The position numbers and the translations under genes were made by a program. Shown here one piece after another: positions 44,098 to 56,639 of a DNA stretch of 64,000 nucleotides. The notes beneath the pieces were generated by a model, which saw only the letters and a program-made list of their open reading frames with translations, was not told where the DNA came from and did no database searches. The DNA comes from Lumbricus rubellus (lineage: Eukaryota > Annelida > Clitellata > Crassiclitellata > Lumbricidae): contig OX243825.1 of assembly GCA_945859605.1 (NCBI GenBank), positions 1,314,326 through 1,378,325 of the forward strand. The letters run 5' to 3'. How positions within the stretch are numbered: position 1 is the first letter of the stretch; each line of letters starts with the position of its first letter.

Positions 44098-45567
44098 ACT
44101 GACGTCATCTAACCACCCAAAGCACAGGGTAGCAACAGGCATAATATTAATTGATGGCGACGTTTCAGTTGATCTCATAAAATGTCATTTAGTTTTACAG
44201 TTCACTGTGGCGATCGAGTCTGAATTTCGGTCAGCATGAACTAAGGCGCCCTTTTTACACTGCGTTAGGACAAATCGATGGAAACGTCCTCGAACTTGCT
44301 CCAAAACACGTGTGTGTGTGTAACCCTGTTCTTGAGCGAGTTCGTTTAGTGGCAGGTGTGCTTATTGCCATTAATTAGAGCCACTATTGGTAGTTGATGA
44401 CAGACATAAATATTATTGCCGTTTTAGGCTGAATAAAATGTTTCTATGAGAAGTATAAGCATACATGTTTCTTGTTGGATGGTACAAAAGGACCCCACTG
44501 AAGCAGGTAAAGCGGTAGCTGCCATTTTGCCATTTTGGTGAAAGTTTGGTGGATACTTCTAGAAGTGATTTCTTCAATCATTCATCCGAGTCACGTAAAG
44601 AACAAGGAGGGTAAGGTGCTTTGTTCTTATAGGCCTACTTAGCGTGAAATTGCAACTTCTCTAGCATAACATTGATTTGGTTTTCCTAAGCCGCCGTTTT
44701 CCGTTTTTTCCTGTCATTAGTAGCCTACTTAGCTAAGCTGGATATAGATTGAAAACATAACGATTGGTTGCCAGTATCCGCAGACGAGTTGGTTTGGAGA
44801 TGTCACAATGCTGAATTTTTGGATTCTTGAGGCGAGTAGGCTACGCGCTGCAACCGAAAAAATTGATAATAATTTCGCCAATAATTTCTGATCTTTTTTT
44901 AATAATAATTATTATATGATTTCAAGGTGTTTTAGGATTTTATCGCCCGAAGACCCATTTTTTCCAGAATGTGAGTATACGCTGTATTATACCAGCGTAT
45001 AAGGTTACCCTCGAGTACTGTACCAGCCCTGCGGGCTACAAGGTAAGTGACTAATGGCCACCGCTCTTTGTGGTCGTGTGGAAGATACAGGCACAAACAT
45101 CATTAATATTTTGGCAAGACATAGAGGAAGAAAACATAGACGTTAATGATAAATGTAGGCCTAATGGAAGATTTGCAGGTATAATAGCGCATGGGCAAGG
45201 GAGAAGCCGTACGCAAAACCAGGTCCGACAGAACAATTTGGAGACGTGCTCCACATGGAGGAGATGAAGACGAAGTTTCAGCTCGTAATGTTGTTCAGTC
45301 ATTGCTACTGAAGGTGACTGGATAGGGATGTGATTTTGAATTCTTCGACTACTATCATAATTTTATACCTACAAACTGAGGTCGTTTGAATAACGATCTA
45401 AACTTGATTGACCCAGATGCGGACAGTCTCGGAATAGAGCACTTATTTTATTCTAAAAAAATGACTTTTCATCGCATTTAACCCTTTTGTGAAAAATTGC
45501 TTTAAGCATAAACATAATTTGAAAAAAAATAATATTCATGATTTTTTGCAATGTGTTGATATTTAAG

Positions 45568-45616
45568 ATGAAGCCATTCCTGGTGCAAGTGTTCAGCCTG
45601 CTGGTGATTGCTCATG
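45568..45616 (+). CDS. FReD gene D, exon 1: signal peptide
   Basis: Encodes MKPFLVQVFSLLVIAHG and ends in phase 1 at donor GTAAGA. It pairs with exons at 48604-48857 and 50119-50481 to give a 221-residue secreted protein, the closest relative of gene C. The adjoining upstream 'ttgatatttaag' matches gene C 'ttgatatttcag'. Confidence 0.7.
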
Positions 45617-45744
45617 GTAAGAAATTGAAGATCGAGACAGACAAGCAATATTTTGTCCATTCTTCACTTATATACCACTAGCTGGCGTAGGCCTACCCGG
45701 CGTTGGCCAGGAAATCTTAATATATGGGCTTTATTACTCGTTTG

Positions 45745-48110
45745 ATAGATAAATACAATACAATTCACTTTATTGCAACCAGAAAACAAGAAAACAATAA
45801 AAGTACAAAACATGCATGCATTGGCTACAAAGGGGGGCCCAAAAGGGATGGACATCCCGCTGGGAAGGGTCACCTAAGTAAAAAAGTCCCAAGAAAAATT
45901 AATCAAGATAGCTTAAAAGAAAGAGACTAAAACAAATTAGGTGATGACAGATTGCAGAAAAGCTTATATTGTCAAGAGCATATAGAGAAACAAACTTAAC
46001 TAAGTACTTAACTAAAATCTTAACTACACATGGTCATGTGCACTTCAAGTAGCATTAGTGGAGGAGAGTAGAAGAACACGAAGTTTCTTTTTAAATACCT
46101 GCAGACTACTCGATTGACGAATGTCAATTGGTATTGTGTTCCATACTTTAGTGCCATAAGATTTAATAGTAAACCGCCTAATATTAGATTGAGCTTTGAC
46201 AGGGCGAAAAGCAGATGAATTCCTAGTGAAATGCGAATGGATGTCAGAGGCGTGAGGGAGGTAACCTTGGAATACCGAAGGAAGGAGACCGTGTTCGAGT
46301 CGAAAAAAGAACTCGCTAATTTGGAGATCCTTTATCTGGTCAATTTTCAGGAGATGAAGTTCATTAAAGGAAGGGCCAGTGTGTTCCCGTTTACGAATAC
46401 CCGCAATTATACGAACAGCCCTCTTCTGTAAGATTACAAGTTTATGAAGCCTGGATTCGTATGTCGATGCCCAAACAAGGTTGCAATATGTGAGGTAGGG
46501 GTAGACAAGGGTATAATACAAATTCATTCTAATTGTCTTTGGCAAGATATAAGCAACGCGGGAAATAATACCAATATTTTTAGCAATTTTAGTTGCAATT
46601 TGATTAATATGAACTTTCCAGGTCAAATGTTGATCTATATGCACACCTAAGAATTTTGTAGATTCAACTTGATTGATGGAAATATCATCAATAAGCAAAC
46701 AGAGATTGTCATTTGGCTTTATTTTCCGGTGGGATTTAAATAAAATAAAGTTGGTTTTATCTAAATTAAGGGTGAGTTTATTTGCATGGAACCAAACAGC
46801 TATGCTAGATAGTTCAACGTTCACAGTTTGAAACAACGTCTGCCATGAACCATTGGAGTAAAAAACGTTGGTGTCATCGGCAAATAGAATAAAAAACATT
46901 GTTGGAGAGACATTGGCCAAGTCATTAATATAAAGCAGGAAAAGGAGTGGTCCGAGGTTGGAGCCTTGAGGAACTCCATATTTGATCAACCCTAGCTCAG
47001 AAAGGACACCATTACAGAGAACTCTTTGTCGATTATACATATTTAATAAGGCCATATAGGGGGAATGACCAGGTTGAAATCCATGCTGAGATGGATAAAT
47101 GATGTTAGAGTTTTTAACATAGCCATAGAGTCGATTATACATAAGTTTTTCATAGAACTTGGAGAAGTAAGGAAGAACGGAAATGGGTCTGTAATTGATT
47201 ACATTGTCCTTATCGCCCTTTTTTAGTATTGGGACCACTTTAGCTATTTTTATGCCTTGTGGAACAATCCCACTACTAAATGAACAATTTATTATCTCCG
47301 CTAAAGGTCTGGCAACCAAGGAGAGATTGGGAGCCGCAATACAGGGGTCTATATCGTCAACACCTTTGCTATGCGTTAAACGTATATCACGGCCAATATC
47401 CATAATTTCCTCCGGGGATACCATTAGGAAACCCATAGAGTTCTGCCGAGGGGCCTGTAAGTAACTATGGTAAGGGAGAGGTGAATCTGGTATTTTCTTT
47501 GCCAAAGAATGGGCTATGTTGGTGAAGTAGTTATTGAAGCTATTGGCCATTTTTTCTAGATCTTTAACATTTTCTCCGTTAATTTTTAACGATTCAATTT
47601 GTGTCTCCTTATTTTCCAATTGCATTATGGAGCGAATGAGTTTCCAAGTCCTCCTTAGGTCGTCTTTATATTTGCAGAATTCAGATGCATAGTAATTTTT
47701 TTTCTGCTTTGACTCTAATAGCCTTAAATTTATTCCTATATACAGTAAATTTATTTTTATTATAAGCATTTGGATTTTTTATATATTTTAAGTACAATGA
47801 AGCTTTCTTCTTACTAGACTTGAGGAGCCCAGCAGTCATCCAGGGTTGCTTAAATCTAGACCCCTTAGCGTTATTTTTTTTAGACACAATCGGGAAGGCC
47901 TGATCATAAGCGTTTTTATATTTTTCAATAAACACTTCATATGCCCCGTCAGCATCTCCATTATTGCATGCAGTCGAGACATTATCCCAATTACTATCAG
48001 CAAGTAGGGATTTAAATTGTTCTGATCTTTCCTCATTAATTATGCGATGGTCATAATAATTCGGGAAGCTTCTCTTGTAATTACCAAATGCAAAATGACT
48101 ATCGATATGT
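45745..48110 (-). mobile_element. LINE with internal deletion, in intron 1 of gene D
   Basis: Minus-strand frames cover the endonuclease-RT linker (about 48110-47770, e.g. NYKRSFPNYYDH and SRFKQPWMTAGLLKSSKKK) and RT (46045-47769): YRPISVLPYFSKFYEKLMYN, QHGFQPGHSPYMALLNMY, GVPQGSNLGPLLFLLYINDL, FADDTNVFY, then the CR1/Jockey-type C-terminus (WNTIPIDIRQSSSLQVFKKKL). Between MALLNMY and RQRVLCNG about 60 residues, including the catalytic Asp of motif A, are missing with the frame kept. The linker and RT frames are separated by a frameshift near 47700-47770. The 3' end, near 45745-45780, has an AATAAA and short TTGTA repeats on the minus strand. Confidence 0.85.
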
Positions 48111-48603
48111 TTATTCGGCTATTTAGCCGACTTTATGTAACACTGAAAAAGTTTCATTTTTTCACTGCAGATACTAGAGTGAAATACCATTAATTTGACG
48201 CATTAGGTATAAATAAAAAATGTTAAAAATTGGCGAAGTTATAGGCCTACGCGTGCAAAGTCGGGACATTTATGCTGGACCACCCTGTAAGTCACCATGG
48301 ACAGCAGAGCGCAGTGCACGGCGGCCTGTACATGCGGAAAGGGGAAACAAAGCTCACACAGATAAGAGGGTGCTCACACTGCTCAGCCTGACAAGCATCG
48401 CCACACTAAAGATGCAATCCTAAATGCGATGAGCTGCGGGAAAGGAAGCCGGTGCAAGACCTCGAGCGTTTATATTGGGATACACGGTCGAGCTGGTGTG
48501 AGATGAAATCTAACCTACTTTAAGATTTTCCATTCTGTTTCTGTTCGTTTGAATCATGATTTGCACCACATTTTGTATGTAACCTGTTTTTTGTCTTGTA
48601 CAG

Positions 48604-48857
48604 GAATTCCCGCCGAAGACAATGTCTTGGATGTCTCTGATGGTGATATTGCCCTTGCAAATAGTCACCATGCGCTGCCGCCCGTCGCCGATTGGATAGT
48701 CATAATGCAACGCTTTGACTTCAGCGTCGACTTCAACCGAACCTGGGTCGAATATAGAAATGGATTTGGAGAGTCGGGTGGACAGAAAGAGTTCTGGCTC
48801 GGAAACGAAAAAATTTATGGGCTCACCAAAGCAGACGACTGTAGCCTTCGAATAGAG
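48604..48857 (+). CDS. FReD gene D, exon 2: first half of fibrinogen-related domain
   Basis: Acceptor CTTGTACAG, donor GAG|GTACTT, 254 nt as in gene C. It encodes GIPAEDNVLDVSDGDIALAN, WIVIMQRFDFSVDFNRTW, EFWLGNEKIYGL. Most changes relative to gene C are in the linker and in the end of the exon (TKADDCSLRIE, adding a cysteine). Confidence 0.85.
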
Positions 48858-50118
48858 GTACTTCTGAACTTGGACTGCAACGTTTCAATTTATTAGTAAA
48901 ATATTTATTCATCGCAGTATATAAACAAGTACATGTATGCTAGATGCTAAGTGGTCTTTCTTCCTTGACGATTAATAATTATTGAGCGTTTCATTGTAAG
49001 ATGCGGTGTGTGGGTTTTCCGGCTACTACGAGCTGTTGTGCGAATTGATTCGCAAGTCCTGATTTGCCTGTTACCGCCAAATGTTCAAAGGCCGCAGCCT
49101 ATGAATAATTGAATATAGCCTGTGTGTTGACAGCTTTGAACTCCTGATAAAGGACGAATGAAATTACATTTGCCGAGTAGCAATGCTACTCGGAAAATTA
49201 ATATTATTCAGACAATCTGTTTTGTACCGACTGTATAGAAAAATGAACAGCGAAAAGGCACGTGCAGTACGGTGCAGAGTGCAGAGAAAGCCTTGTCGCT
49301 TTTAAAATCACCGTGACCTTGAACTCCGTCAGATGGACCGTTTTCTTGGTAGTCAAAGTTCTTTTGCTCCTTATTCCACACCGATATTTTCAATCTTGCG
49401 AAATTAGAAACTGCAAGCTTCGCTATAACTATATTTTTTACCATGGAAATTTTTGTTTCAATTGTTTGATCCCGGCTTCAAGGGAGGTTTTTCTCTAGAA
49501 GTTCACTGGGAGACTCCTAGGTTAGGAGATAATAATTATAAAACGACGGTGAATCAAAATCGGAATAGGCATAGTCTAATTCTGAAGTAGCCTAGTATTC
49601 CCAAGAAATCATAATTTCAGACAGTTCAGAGAATCGAACGACTAAATTGATAGAACAATTTCCAAATTATTTTTCTTTATTGAAGTGATTGATAGGCGAA
49701 TAAGTGTTCTATTTTAGACATGGGCGGAGTTTATCAGGGGCCAGGGGGATGGACTAAGCTCAAGAAGGCCCAGATTCAGCTTTTTTACCGTGAAAATGGC
49801 ATCTTTCTCGGGCGTACCCCCCCCCAACTTCAATCGAATGACTAAAAAAGGTCATCAACTTTTTGTCCGGAAAATAGTATTTTTTTCATGAGATGACTTA
49901 AAAAAGGGCGTCAACACTTTCGGTCCAGAAAATGTTGGCGCCGCTCACTCTTGACCACGTCTCCGCCACAACAAAGCCCAAGTTCGTTATTGCCCCCCCC
50001 CCTCTTATCTCCCAGAACAGAAAACCAGACCTTGCCCATGTCTAGAGATGAAGTAAATTATAGAAGAAGGTTAGGAATGTTAGTACCACACAAAATAACT
50101 AAGATTTTACTTTTTCAG

Positions 50119-50481
50119 TTGCTAACAAACGGAGCATTGTTCCACGCTGATTATAACTTCTTCTATCTTGATTCGGAAGACAAAAAATACGCCATTCACC
50201 TCTCAGGATTCAGCGGAAATGCAGGAGATTCGCTGACGAATGAAACAGTGCGCGACGACTGGAATCACAGTGATATGAGCTTTTCGACTCCGGATGCCGA
50301 AAACGACAAATCACCAACCTACAACTGCGGCAAGAAGTACAAAGCAGGATGGTGGTACAACGCCTGTTGGTACGCCTGTCTTACCTGCAAAGAGGGGGAC
50401 AACTTTAAGTGGTCGACCTTGAGTTACTTGCCGTCGAAGGGCAATCTTGTAGGCGTGCGGATGAGGATCAAACTTAAATGA
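50119..50481 (+). CDS. FReD gene D, exon 3: second half of fibrinogen-related domain
   Basis: Acceptor CTTTTTCAG, stop TGA at 50479-50481. Contains LTNGALFHADYNFFYLD, SGFSGNAGDSL, PDAENDKSPTYNC, GWWYNACWYACLTC. An open frame continues upstream to 49951, but that part is intronic repeat sequence. Confidence 0.85.
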   Translation: MLTNGALFHADYNFFYLDSEDKKYAIHLSGFSGNAGDSLTNETVRDDWNHSDMSFSTPDAENDKSPTYNCGKKYKAGWWYNACWYACLTCKEGDNFKWSTLSYLPSKGNLVGVRMRIKLK

Positions 50482-52588
50482 TCCAAAATCTGTTAGCCTT
50501 CTGCAACCCACTTCCCTGCTGATAGTTTTCATTTGTGGCAGTTTCTTTGATTAGCGTAAAGGTGCGCGGATTCGTTATTTCGTTAAATTATTAGGAACTG
50601 CATTACTCTTGCACACAATGTGACGCATCTTGGACTTAAGTAAGAAAATTTTCCTCATTGCCTTCCTCAATCTAACAGGCCTATTAGAAGAAGCTGTAAT
50701 CACACATGTTTTAGTGTCTTTGTATTAGAATGTTGCTACATGATGTCATAATGTTAGTAGCACATCGTATTTGTAACTTATGCTGCTAAATCTAACTGAT
50801 AACGACACTTTTGGCATAAACCATGATGTGTGAATAATAAGCTTACTACTTCTCCTGGATCTTCTCAAAATTATGACCGCCTAACGATGACATGCATATG
50901 AACAGAAACTGAAGATTCACAAGACTTTTCGCGGATTAAGAAGTTTTTAATTTGCTAAGGCTTATTTTGTTAATTTTCAGTAAAAGTCGCATATTTAAAA
51001 ACTGTCGTCAGTACTATTTAGCACATAATTATTGCGCGCTTGGCTGCATTCTAACGCTGCGTGAAACTGGATTGCATGTCCACTAAGAAACCTTTTTCCG
51101 CATTTCTTTATATTATTCTGTTTTCGAAACGAGGGAGTCGAGCTATGATCCTAGCCGAAGCATTTAAGACTGATTGAAGGGGCGAAAGACATTGTTCTTG
51201 AGCAGTGAGTTGCAGTAGTCTAGGCGGGAACAGACAAACGCATGAACTATGGTATTATGTCGAAAATTACACGTCAGATAATTATAATAATGGTAAAATA
51301 ATTTGTTTGTTTTTCTGTTGTTGGACATAATTGAACCTAATAGCCTTACATTTTCAAAGATCTTGATTTTTTATTTAGAAAACAGACTTGTGTCAAGACT
51401 ATTTTTATGCTCATTCTCATTTATTGTGGTTTGGTGTCAGGTCGGGAGCGCCTTTGAGGAGTTTCTCTTGAGGCGGCATTATATAAATTTGCAATTACGA
51501 TTACGATTGTGATCAATAACTGCCTTCGACAGAGTCAACCAGGACGCCCTGCGCCATCCATTGCACCTGTATCTGGCCAAGCGATCATAATAAGCACTCC
51601 GCTAATGATTATCTGCGCTTGTAACTCGGTCATTGAAGGAATAGTATCAGAGGAAACGACTGTTTCAATAATAAAATTATACCAGGTCAAATGTATTGGA
51701 TCCCAAAGCCCGTCACCGAAGATGTTATTATTAATCCGCTTTTGAAATTGCCTTATACTATAATCCGTTGCAACTCCTCCATTGCCACAGGACTTTCCCT
51801 CCCCACACACTCTCCCCCTTCGGATGGCATAAAGACTCAACAATATAATATTATTTGTTATGACAGCTGAAGCTTATGACGTTTGAAGAATTGCTGGGAG
51901 GAGACGGAGCAGCTGGCGATAGACAGAGATGCGGTGGGAATGCGTTCTGTAATGCACATACCTGCACTAGACGGGGTGAACTAAGTATAAGTCTATAATA
52001 CTAGGCCTATGCTATTATCTCTCATGCAACAAACACATTAATGCTCTCATGCATGACACCGGGGTTTACAGTGCAATGTGTATCATAGAATTATCTAAAA
52101 CTGCCGCATCCTAAGCCACAGATGATTAGATATTATATTTAGATAGGCCTAATGCGGCAGCTTGAAACAATTTTATGATATCTAAGCCACGGATGATTAG
52201 ATAATTATCTACCGCATCGAAATTTAAAATTTCCAGATCTTGGGTTTTAAAGTGAATTGGGTTATCCGGCGTTGCCCGGGGAAATTTTGGCTTTTCGCTC
52301 CGCTCAGCGTTCTCCGACAGAGTTCGCACTGCTGCCCCACCACACACCGATAATGAGATTATTCATTTTGTTGTTATTGTGGTCATGTGTTCTTATCTTC
52401 TGATCTTCAGTTTGCTGTGGAAATCGTCATTTAATAAATATATTTGAAAATCTGTTTGCTGTTATTATCGTCATTGAACACGTGACACGTAGAAATGACG
52501 TCAGAATGACGTCGTCAAAAGAAATTAAATATTGGCGAGAATAGAACAACCTACTATCAGTCAGTGTTTAATCTAGTCGTCTCTGGGG
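50482..52588. other. Downstream region of gene D
   Basis: The first part (50482-50760) aligns with the region after gene C (38870-39150), so it is shared 3' UTR/flank. 51430-51670 is the block paralogous to 40120-40420. 52130-52340 looks like a dispersed repeat ('atccggcgttgcccggggaaa'). No gene recognised. Confidence 0.5.
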
Positions 52589-53040
52589 GGGAAAGTTTCC
52601 TCCCCCCCAGGGTTGACATTTCCCCCCTCCCCCAGAAAATTTGACAAAATGATATTGGTTTTTAGTTACTATTTTCATCTTTGTTTTATATGAAGTGTTA
52701 TAATATACCGTGATGTTATTTACTATTATATGATTATTATTTATTATTTACTATTATTATATATGATACTATCATGTTGCAATTAGTATAACTTATTTGT
52801 ATAAACACTATTTTTGCACAACTAAAAACAGATATGACTTCCCCTCCAGAAAATTTGACAAAATGCTTATAGTTTTAGTTGCTGTTTACATCATCGTATT
52901 ATGTGAATTGTTATAATATACTGTAATATTATTTATTATTATATGGTCAATGGTTATAATGTTATTATTTACTATTATGATATATGACACAATCCTGCTA
53001 AAATGAGAATAACTTACTGCTAAATACTTCTTTTGTACAA
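52589..53040. repeat. Diverged tandem duplication, about 230-bp unit
   Basis: 'cccagaaaatttgacaaaatg', 'ttttagtt.ct.tttacatc' and 'gttataatatac.gt.at.t' occur in the same order at about 52630-52800 and 52850-53010. Confidence 0.7.
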
Positions 53041-53448
53041 CAGAATGGCTTCTCACCAGTGGTTTCCTTCAAATTTTAAACTGTAGGCCTAAAATTTCAA
53101 AATGTTTGGTCCTATTATATGAACACATATATAGTAAAACCTAAAAACAACATCATTACTACGCATGGTTTCTTGAATTTGGCACCGTTAGTTTATTAGT
53201 TCTTGGTTGGTTTGTGTACCATTAAATATGACTTCAGAAAGTATGTCCTGGTCAGCAATTCAGGACCATCGTGGGAAACAGGGTTAAACTGATATAGCGC
53301 TGAAAAGTCAGCTTATATAGGCTACTATTATATTCATGTCTGCATTTATTCATTAGAATAATTCAGCAACAGGAGAACTGAGCTGCTGAACTTGATACAT
53401 AAAGTTATTTTTTTTGTAATTATAATCATATATTTATAGGGTCTAGGA

Positions 53449-53552
53449 CTTTACCCCCCGGCCCATTACCCCCCTGCCATTACCCCCCTGTCATTACCCC
53501 CCGACCATTACCCCCCGTAGGACATTACCCCCTGCCATTACCCCCCGGTCGT
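53449..53552. repeat. Minisatellite, CATTACCCCCC unit
   Basis: About seven copies of a 14-17 bp unit (CATTACCCCCCTGC-like). Strand-asymmetric, with G-runs on the minus strand. Confidence 0.9.
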
Positions 53553-53570
53553 TTACACTTTGGTCCAGTG

Positions 53571-53928
53571 TATGTATGTATGTATGTATGTATGTATGTA
53601 TGTATGTATGTATGTATGTATCCATGTATGTATGTATGTATGTATGTATGTATGTACGCATGTATGTATGCATGCACACTTACATACATCCATACTTACA
53701 TACATACATACTTATATGCATGCGTCAATACATAAGCACATACATACTCACATACATGAATACATACATACATAGGCTACATACATACATACATACATGC
53801 ATACATACATACATACATACATACATACATACATACATACATACATACATACATACATACATACATACATACATACATACATACATACATACATACATAC
53901 ATACATACATACATACATACATACATGT
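53571..53928. repeat. (TATG)n followed by (CATA)n, an extended imperfect palindrome
   Basis: About 118 bp of TATG units at 53571-53688, a mixed 85-bp centre, then about 155 bp of ATAC/CATA units to 53928. The two arms are reverse complements, so a very long hairpin could form. Open frames through it are artefacts. Confidence 0.9.
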
Positions 53929-54432
53929 ACAGGTATTTTGTTAAGATGGTACCTTAAAATGCTACCATTGCAATGTGGAAATTCAAAAAGTTTTTGATGG
54001 GGTCTAAAAAAGTACAGGTATTTTGTTAAGATGGTACCTTAAAATGCTACCATTGCAATGTGGAAATTCAAAAAGTTTCTGATGGGGTCTGAAAAAGCAC
54101 AGGTATTTTGTTAAGATGGTACCTTAAAATGCTACCATTGCAATGTGAAAATTCAAAAAGTGTCTGATGGGGTCTGAAAAAGTACAGGTATTTTGTTGAG
54201 ATGGTACCTTAAGATGCTACCATTGCAATGTGGAAATTCAAAAAGTTTCTGATGGGGGTCTGAAAAAGTACAGGTATTTTGTTAAGATGGTACCTTAAAA
54301 TGCTACCATTGCAATGTGGAAATTCAAAAAGTGTCTGATGGGGTCTGAAAAAGCACAGGTATTTTTGTTAAGATGGTACCTTAAAATGCTACCATTGCAA
54401 TGTGGAAATTCAAAAAGTGTCTGATGGGGTCT
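53929..54432 (+). repeat. 85-bp satellite array, six copies
   Basis: Copies of a unit starting 'acaggtattttgttaagatg' have AGGTATTTT at 53931, 54016, 54101, 54186, 54272 and 54357. They are highly similar and the last ends abruptly before a C-rich stretch. The array begins exactly where the tetranucleotide array ends. Confidence 0.95.
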
Positions 54433-54947
54433 GAGCACATCCCCCTCCCCATATCCCTCCCCTCCGGGTCTCGGCGCTAAGCGCCTCACGAGCGTCCTTC
54501 GGACGCTCGATTGTCCCCCCCCCAGAAACCTGAATTTCCCTCCAGCGGGTGGGGACTAGATTAAACACTATCAGTAGCGGCGCTAGGGGGCTAAACCTAG
54601 AGGCTAGCGACATAATAGTTTGTTCTTCTGAAAGATGTTTAATGCCTAGCAAGAAACATAGAAGCCGCTTATTGAAAAAAATATACGAGTAAATTATAAC
54701 AGAAATTTCTTGTTGAAAATGTTGCTGGTGAATAGTTTGGATTTCATCCTACTGCATTCTATACCGATATTCAGACATGATTTACGTCAACTCGACTAGT
54801 GCTAGCTAGAACACAGGATTATGCTACTGTTTTATCCAGTTGGCGAGAGATGAATAGAGATTTTCTTTTCTTTTTCTGTTCCTATGAATGGGGAGTTTAA
54901 AGATTGCATCGCAATTTGCAAAGCTTTTCTTCTCTTGAACTGTACAG

Positions 54948-55197
54948 GAGTTCTCGCCGAAGACCTTGACATCAAAGTGGGAGCAGCTGAACTCAAACAA
55001 AGTCGCCAAGCGCTGCCTCCGCCAACTGGCGGATGGATAGTCATAATGCAACGCTTTGACTTCAGCGTCGATTTCAACCGAAACTGGAAGAATATAAATA
55101 TGGGTTTGGAGTGTTGGGGCCACAACACGAGTTCTGGTTCGGAAACGAAGTAATCCATTAGCTGACCACCGGAGCTCCGTATAAACTTCGCATAGGG
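54948..55197 (+). pseudogene. FReD gene E (broken), first fibrinogen half
   Basis: Homologous to exon 2 of genes C and D: acceptor AACTGTACAG, GVLAEDLDIKVGAAEL, WIVIMQRFDFSVDFNRNW. A 1-nt deletion just after the Trp codon (about 55088) shifts the frame; in the shifted frame FWFGNE is recognisable but is followed by TAG at 55159-55161. The original donor (CATAGGG|GT) is interrupted by a LINE insertion. I found no signal-peptide exon like MKP... upstream. The gene therefore looks dead, although its last exon is intact. Confidence 0.8.
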
Positions 55198-55199
55198 GT

Positions 55200-55645
55200 C
55201 ACCTGGTCACCTGGTGCCGTCAGCTACTGGAGCTCTGGCGAAAGCCCTGGTGCATCTTCTCCAGTTGATCCTCTCCCTAGTCGCCTCTCTTAGTTCCTCC
55301 AGTCTCATGCCAGACTTTTCCTGTACTTCATCCAACCATTTCTTCCTTGGTCTTCCGCATCTTCTCCGTCCCTCACCGCATGCCGTCATCAGCTCCTTTT
55401 CCAAACCGTTAGATCTCATCACATGGCCGAAGTAGCTCAATTTCCTCCAAGTTGCTGTTTGCTGCAGTGTCTCCTCCCTCTCTATTCCGAGCTCCTCGCG
55501 CACCGATTCGTTAGTTCTCTTCTCCGTCCATGAAATCCTTAGCATCTTTCTCCAAATCCACATCTCACACGCGTTGATTTTCTTTTCCATATCCCGTGTC
55601 TTTGTCCATGTCTCGCATCCATATAGGACGACTGGGAAGATCAGT
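55200..55645 (-). mobile_element. 5'-truncated LINE 3' end with 10-bp target duplication, at the gene E splice donor
   Basis: A 446-bp insertion flanked by GCATAGGGGT at 55190-55199 and 55646-55655. The minus-strand frame (55207-55590) encodes a LINE C-terminus (WRKMLRISWTEKRTNESV, RKLSYFGHVMRS, GRPRKKWLDEVQEKSG). The 3' end carries two copies of an 8-bp word (ACCAGGTG), as in LINEs with short tandem 3' tails. It resembles the tail of the LINE at 41338 but is a different subfamily. Confidence 0.85.
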
Positions 55646-55799
55646 GCATAGGGGTACTTCTGAATATAGACGACAAAGTTTCGATTAGTAATTTACATGT
55701 AATTATAATTATTTATCGCAGTATTTTAGCAGGTGGGCCTAAGATAGCATAGACGATTCTTCTTTCCTTGTGGTTAATAAAATTAATTATGCTAACTAG

Positions 55800-56010
55800 G
55801 CAAAGCACTGATGTTCGGACGAATGGATGGAACAAATAAGAGAGGAAGGCCGCACAGGGAATGGCTCGACGACGTCAATGGTGCAGAGCCCCGCTTCAGG
55901 AGTTGAGTAGAGCGGCGCTGGACAGGAGAAAATGGCAGCCGACTAGGTTAAGAAGTGTCGTCTTTCTCAGAGGGAAGTGCCCTCTTGCCCGCATGGGATT
56001 GGGGAACCAG
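55800..56010 (+). mobile_element. LINE 3'-end fragment
   Basis: A short translated piece, NKRGRPHREWLDDV, at about 55828-55872 is the basic C-terminal motif of LINE polyproteins. Frameshifts and stops follow. Boundaries are uncertain. Confidence 0.4.
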
Positions 56011-56639
56011 CATTAGCCTTGTTGTATTCCATAGTAGGCCATAGATAAAGCTAAATTAATTCTTGAAGAGATTGAATTATATCGCTCAACTAATGATGAG
56101 ATCTGGGACAAATGTTATGGGAATCTGAAGGGTCCAATAGCACGAAGAAACAAAAAAGACTACTTAAATACAGCCACGAGACGTTCTGAGCGCAGTAAAT
56201 TCATGGGAAAAGTTGGCGCATCACCTTAAACTGGGTGTGCTGCGCTGATTCTTTGGTCATTTGCAGTATGATTTGAATTCCCAGAAAACAACCAAGTAAA
56301 AATTTCCGGAAATTAAAAACTATAATCTTGGTTTTCAGCATTTTTACCAAGACCATTTTTATCTCAATTTTTTAATCCCAGCATCGAGAGGGGCAGCTCA
56401 GCTGGGCCCGCAAACCGACCTTTCATTAAAATACACTGTGAGGCTGCAATGACTGTGAGATTATAGACGTCACGAACAATAATAAAGACTACTCTAAGAA
56501 TCGTGATCCTGGAAGGAATCATTTCCAAGGACCGAACCACCTAAATCTGTGGACTGATTTCAAATGTTGTTAATGAAAGTTCTGGATGAGTGGAGAAGTA
56601 GGCTAAGCCTATAACAATGCACTGGCTTCTCACTAGCAT

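Noticed and set aside
49951..50118. Upstream extension of the gene D exon 3 frame
   Set aside because: A perfect acceptor and the paralogous gene C place the exon start at 50119. The extension is intronic repeat.
53449..54432. Could the regular repeats be a CRISPR array?
   Set aside because: Units are directly tandem with no unique spacers, and the genome is eukaryotic.
54884..54947. An ATG-started extension before gene E exon 2
   Set aside because: It is the pyrimidine-rich acceptor region of the intron. Genes C and D have an acceptor at the same place.
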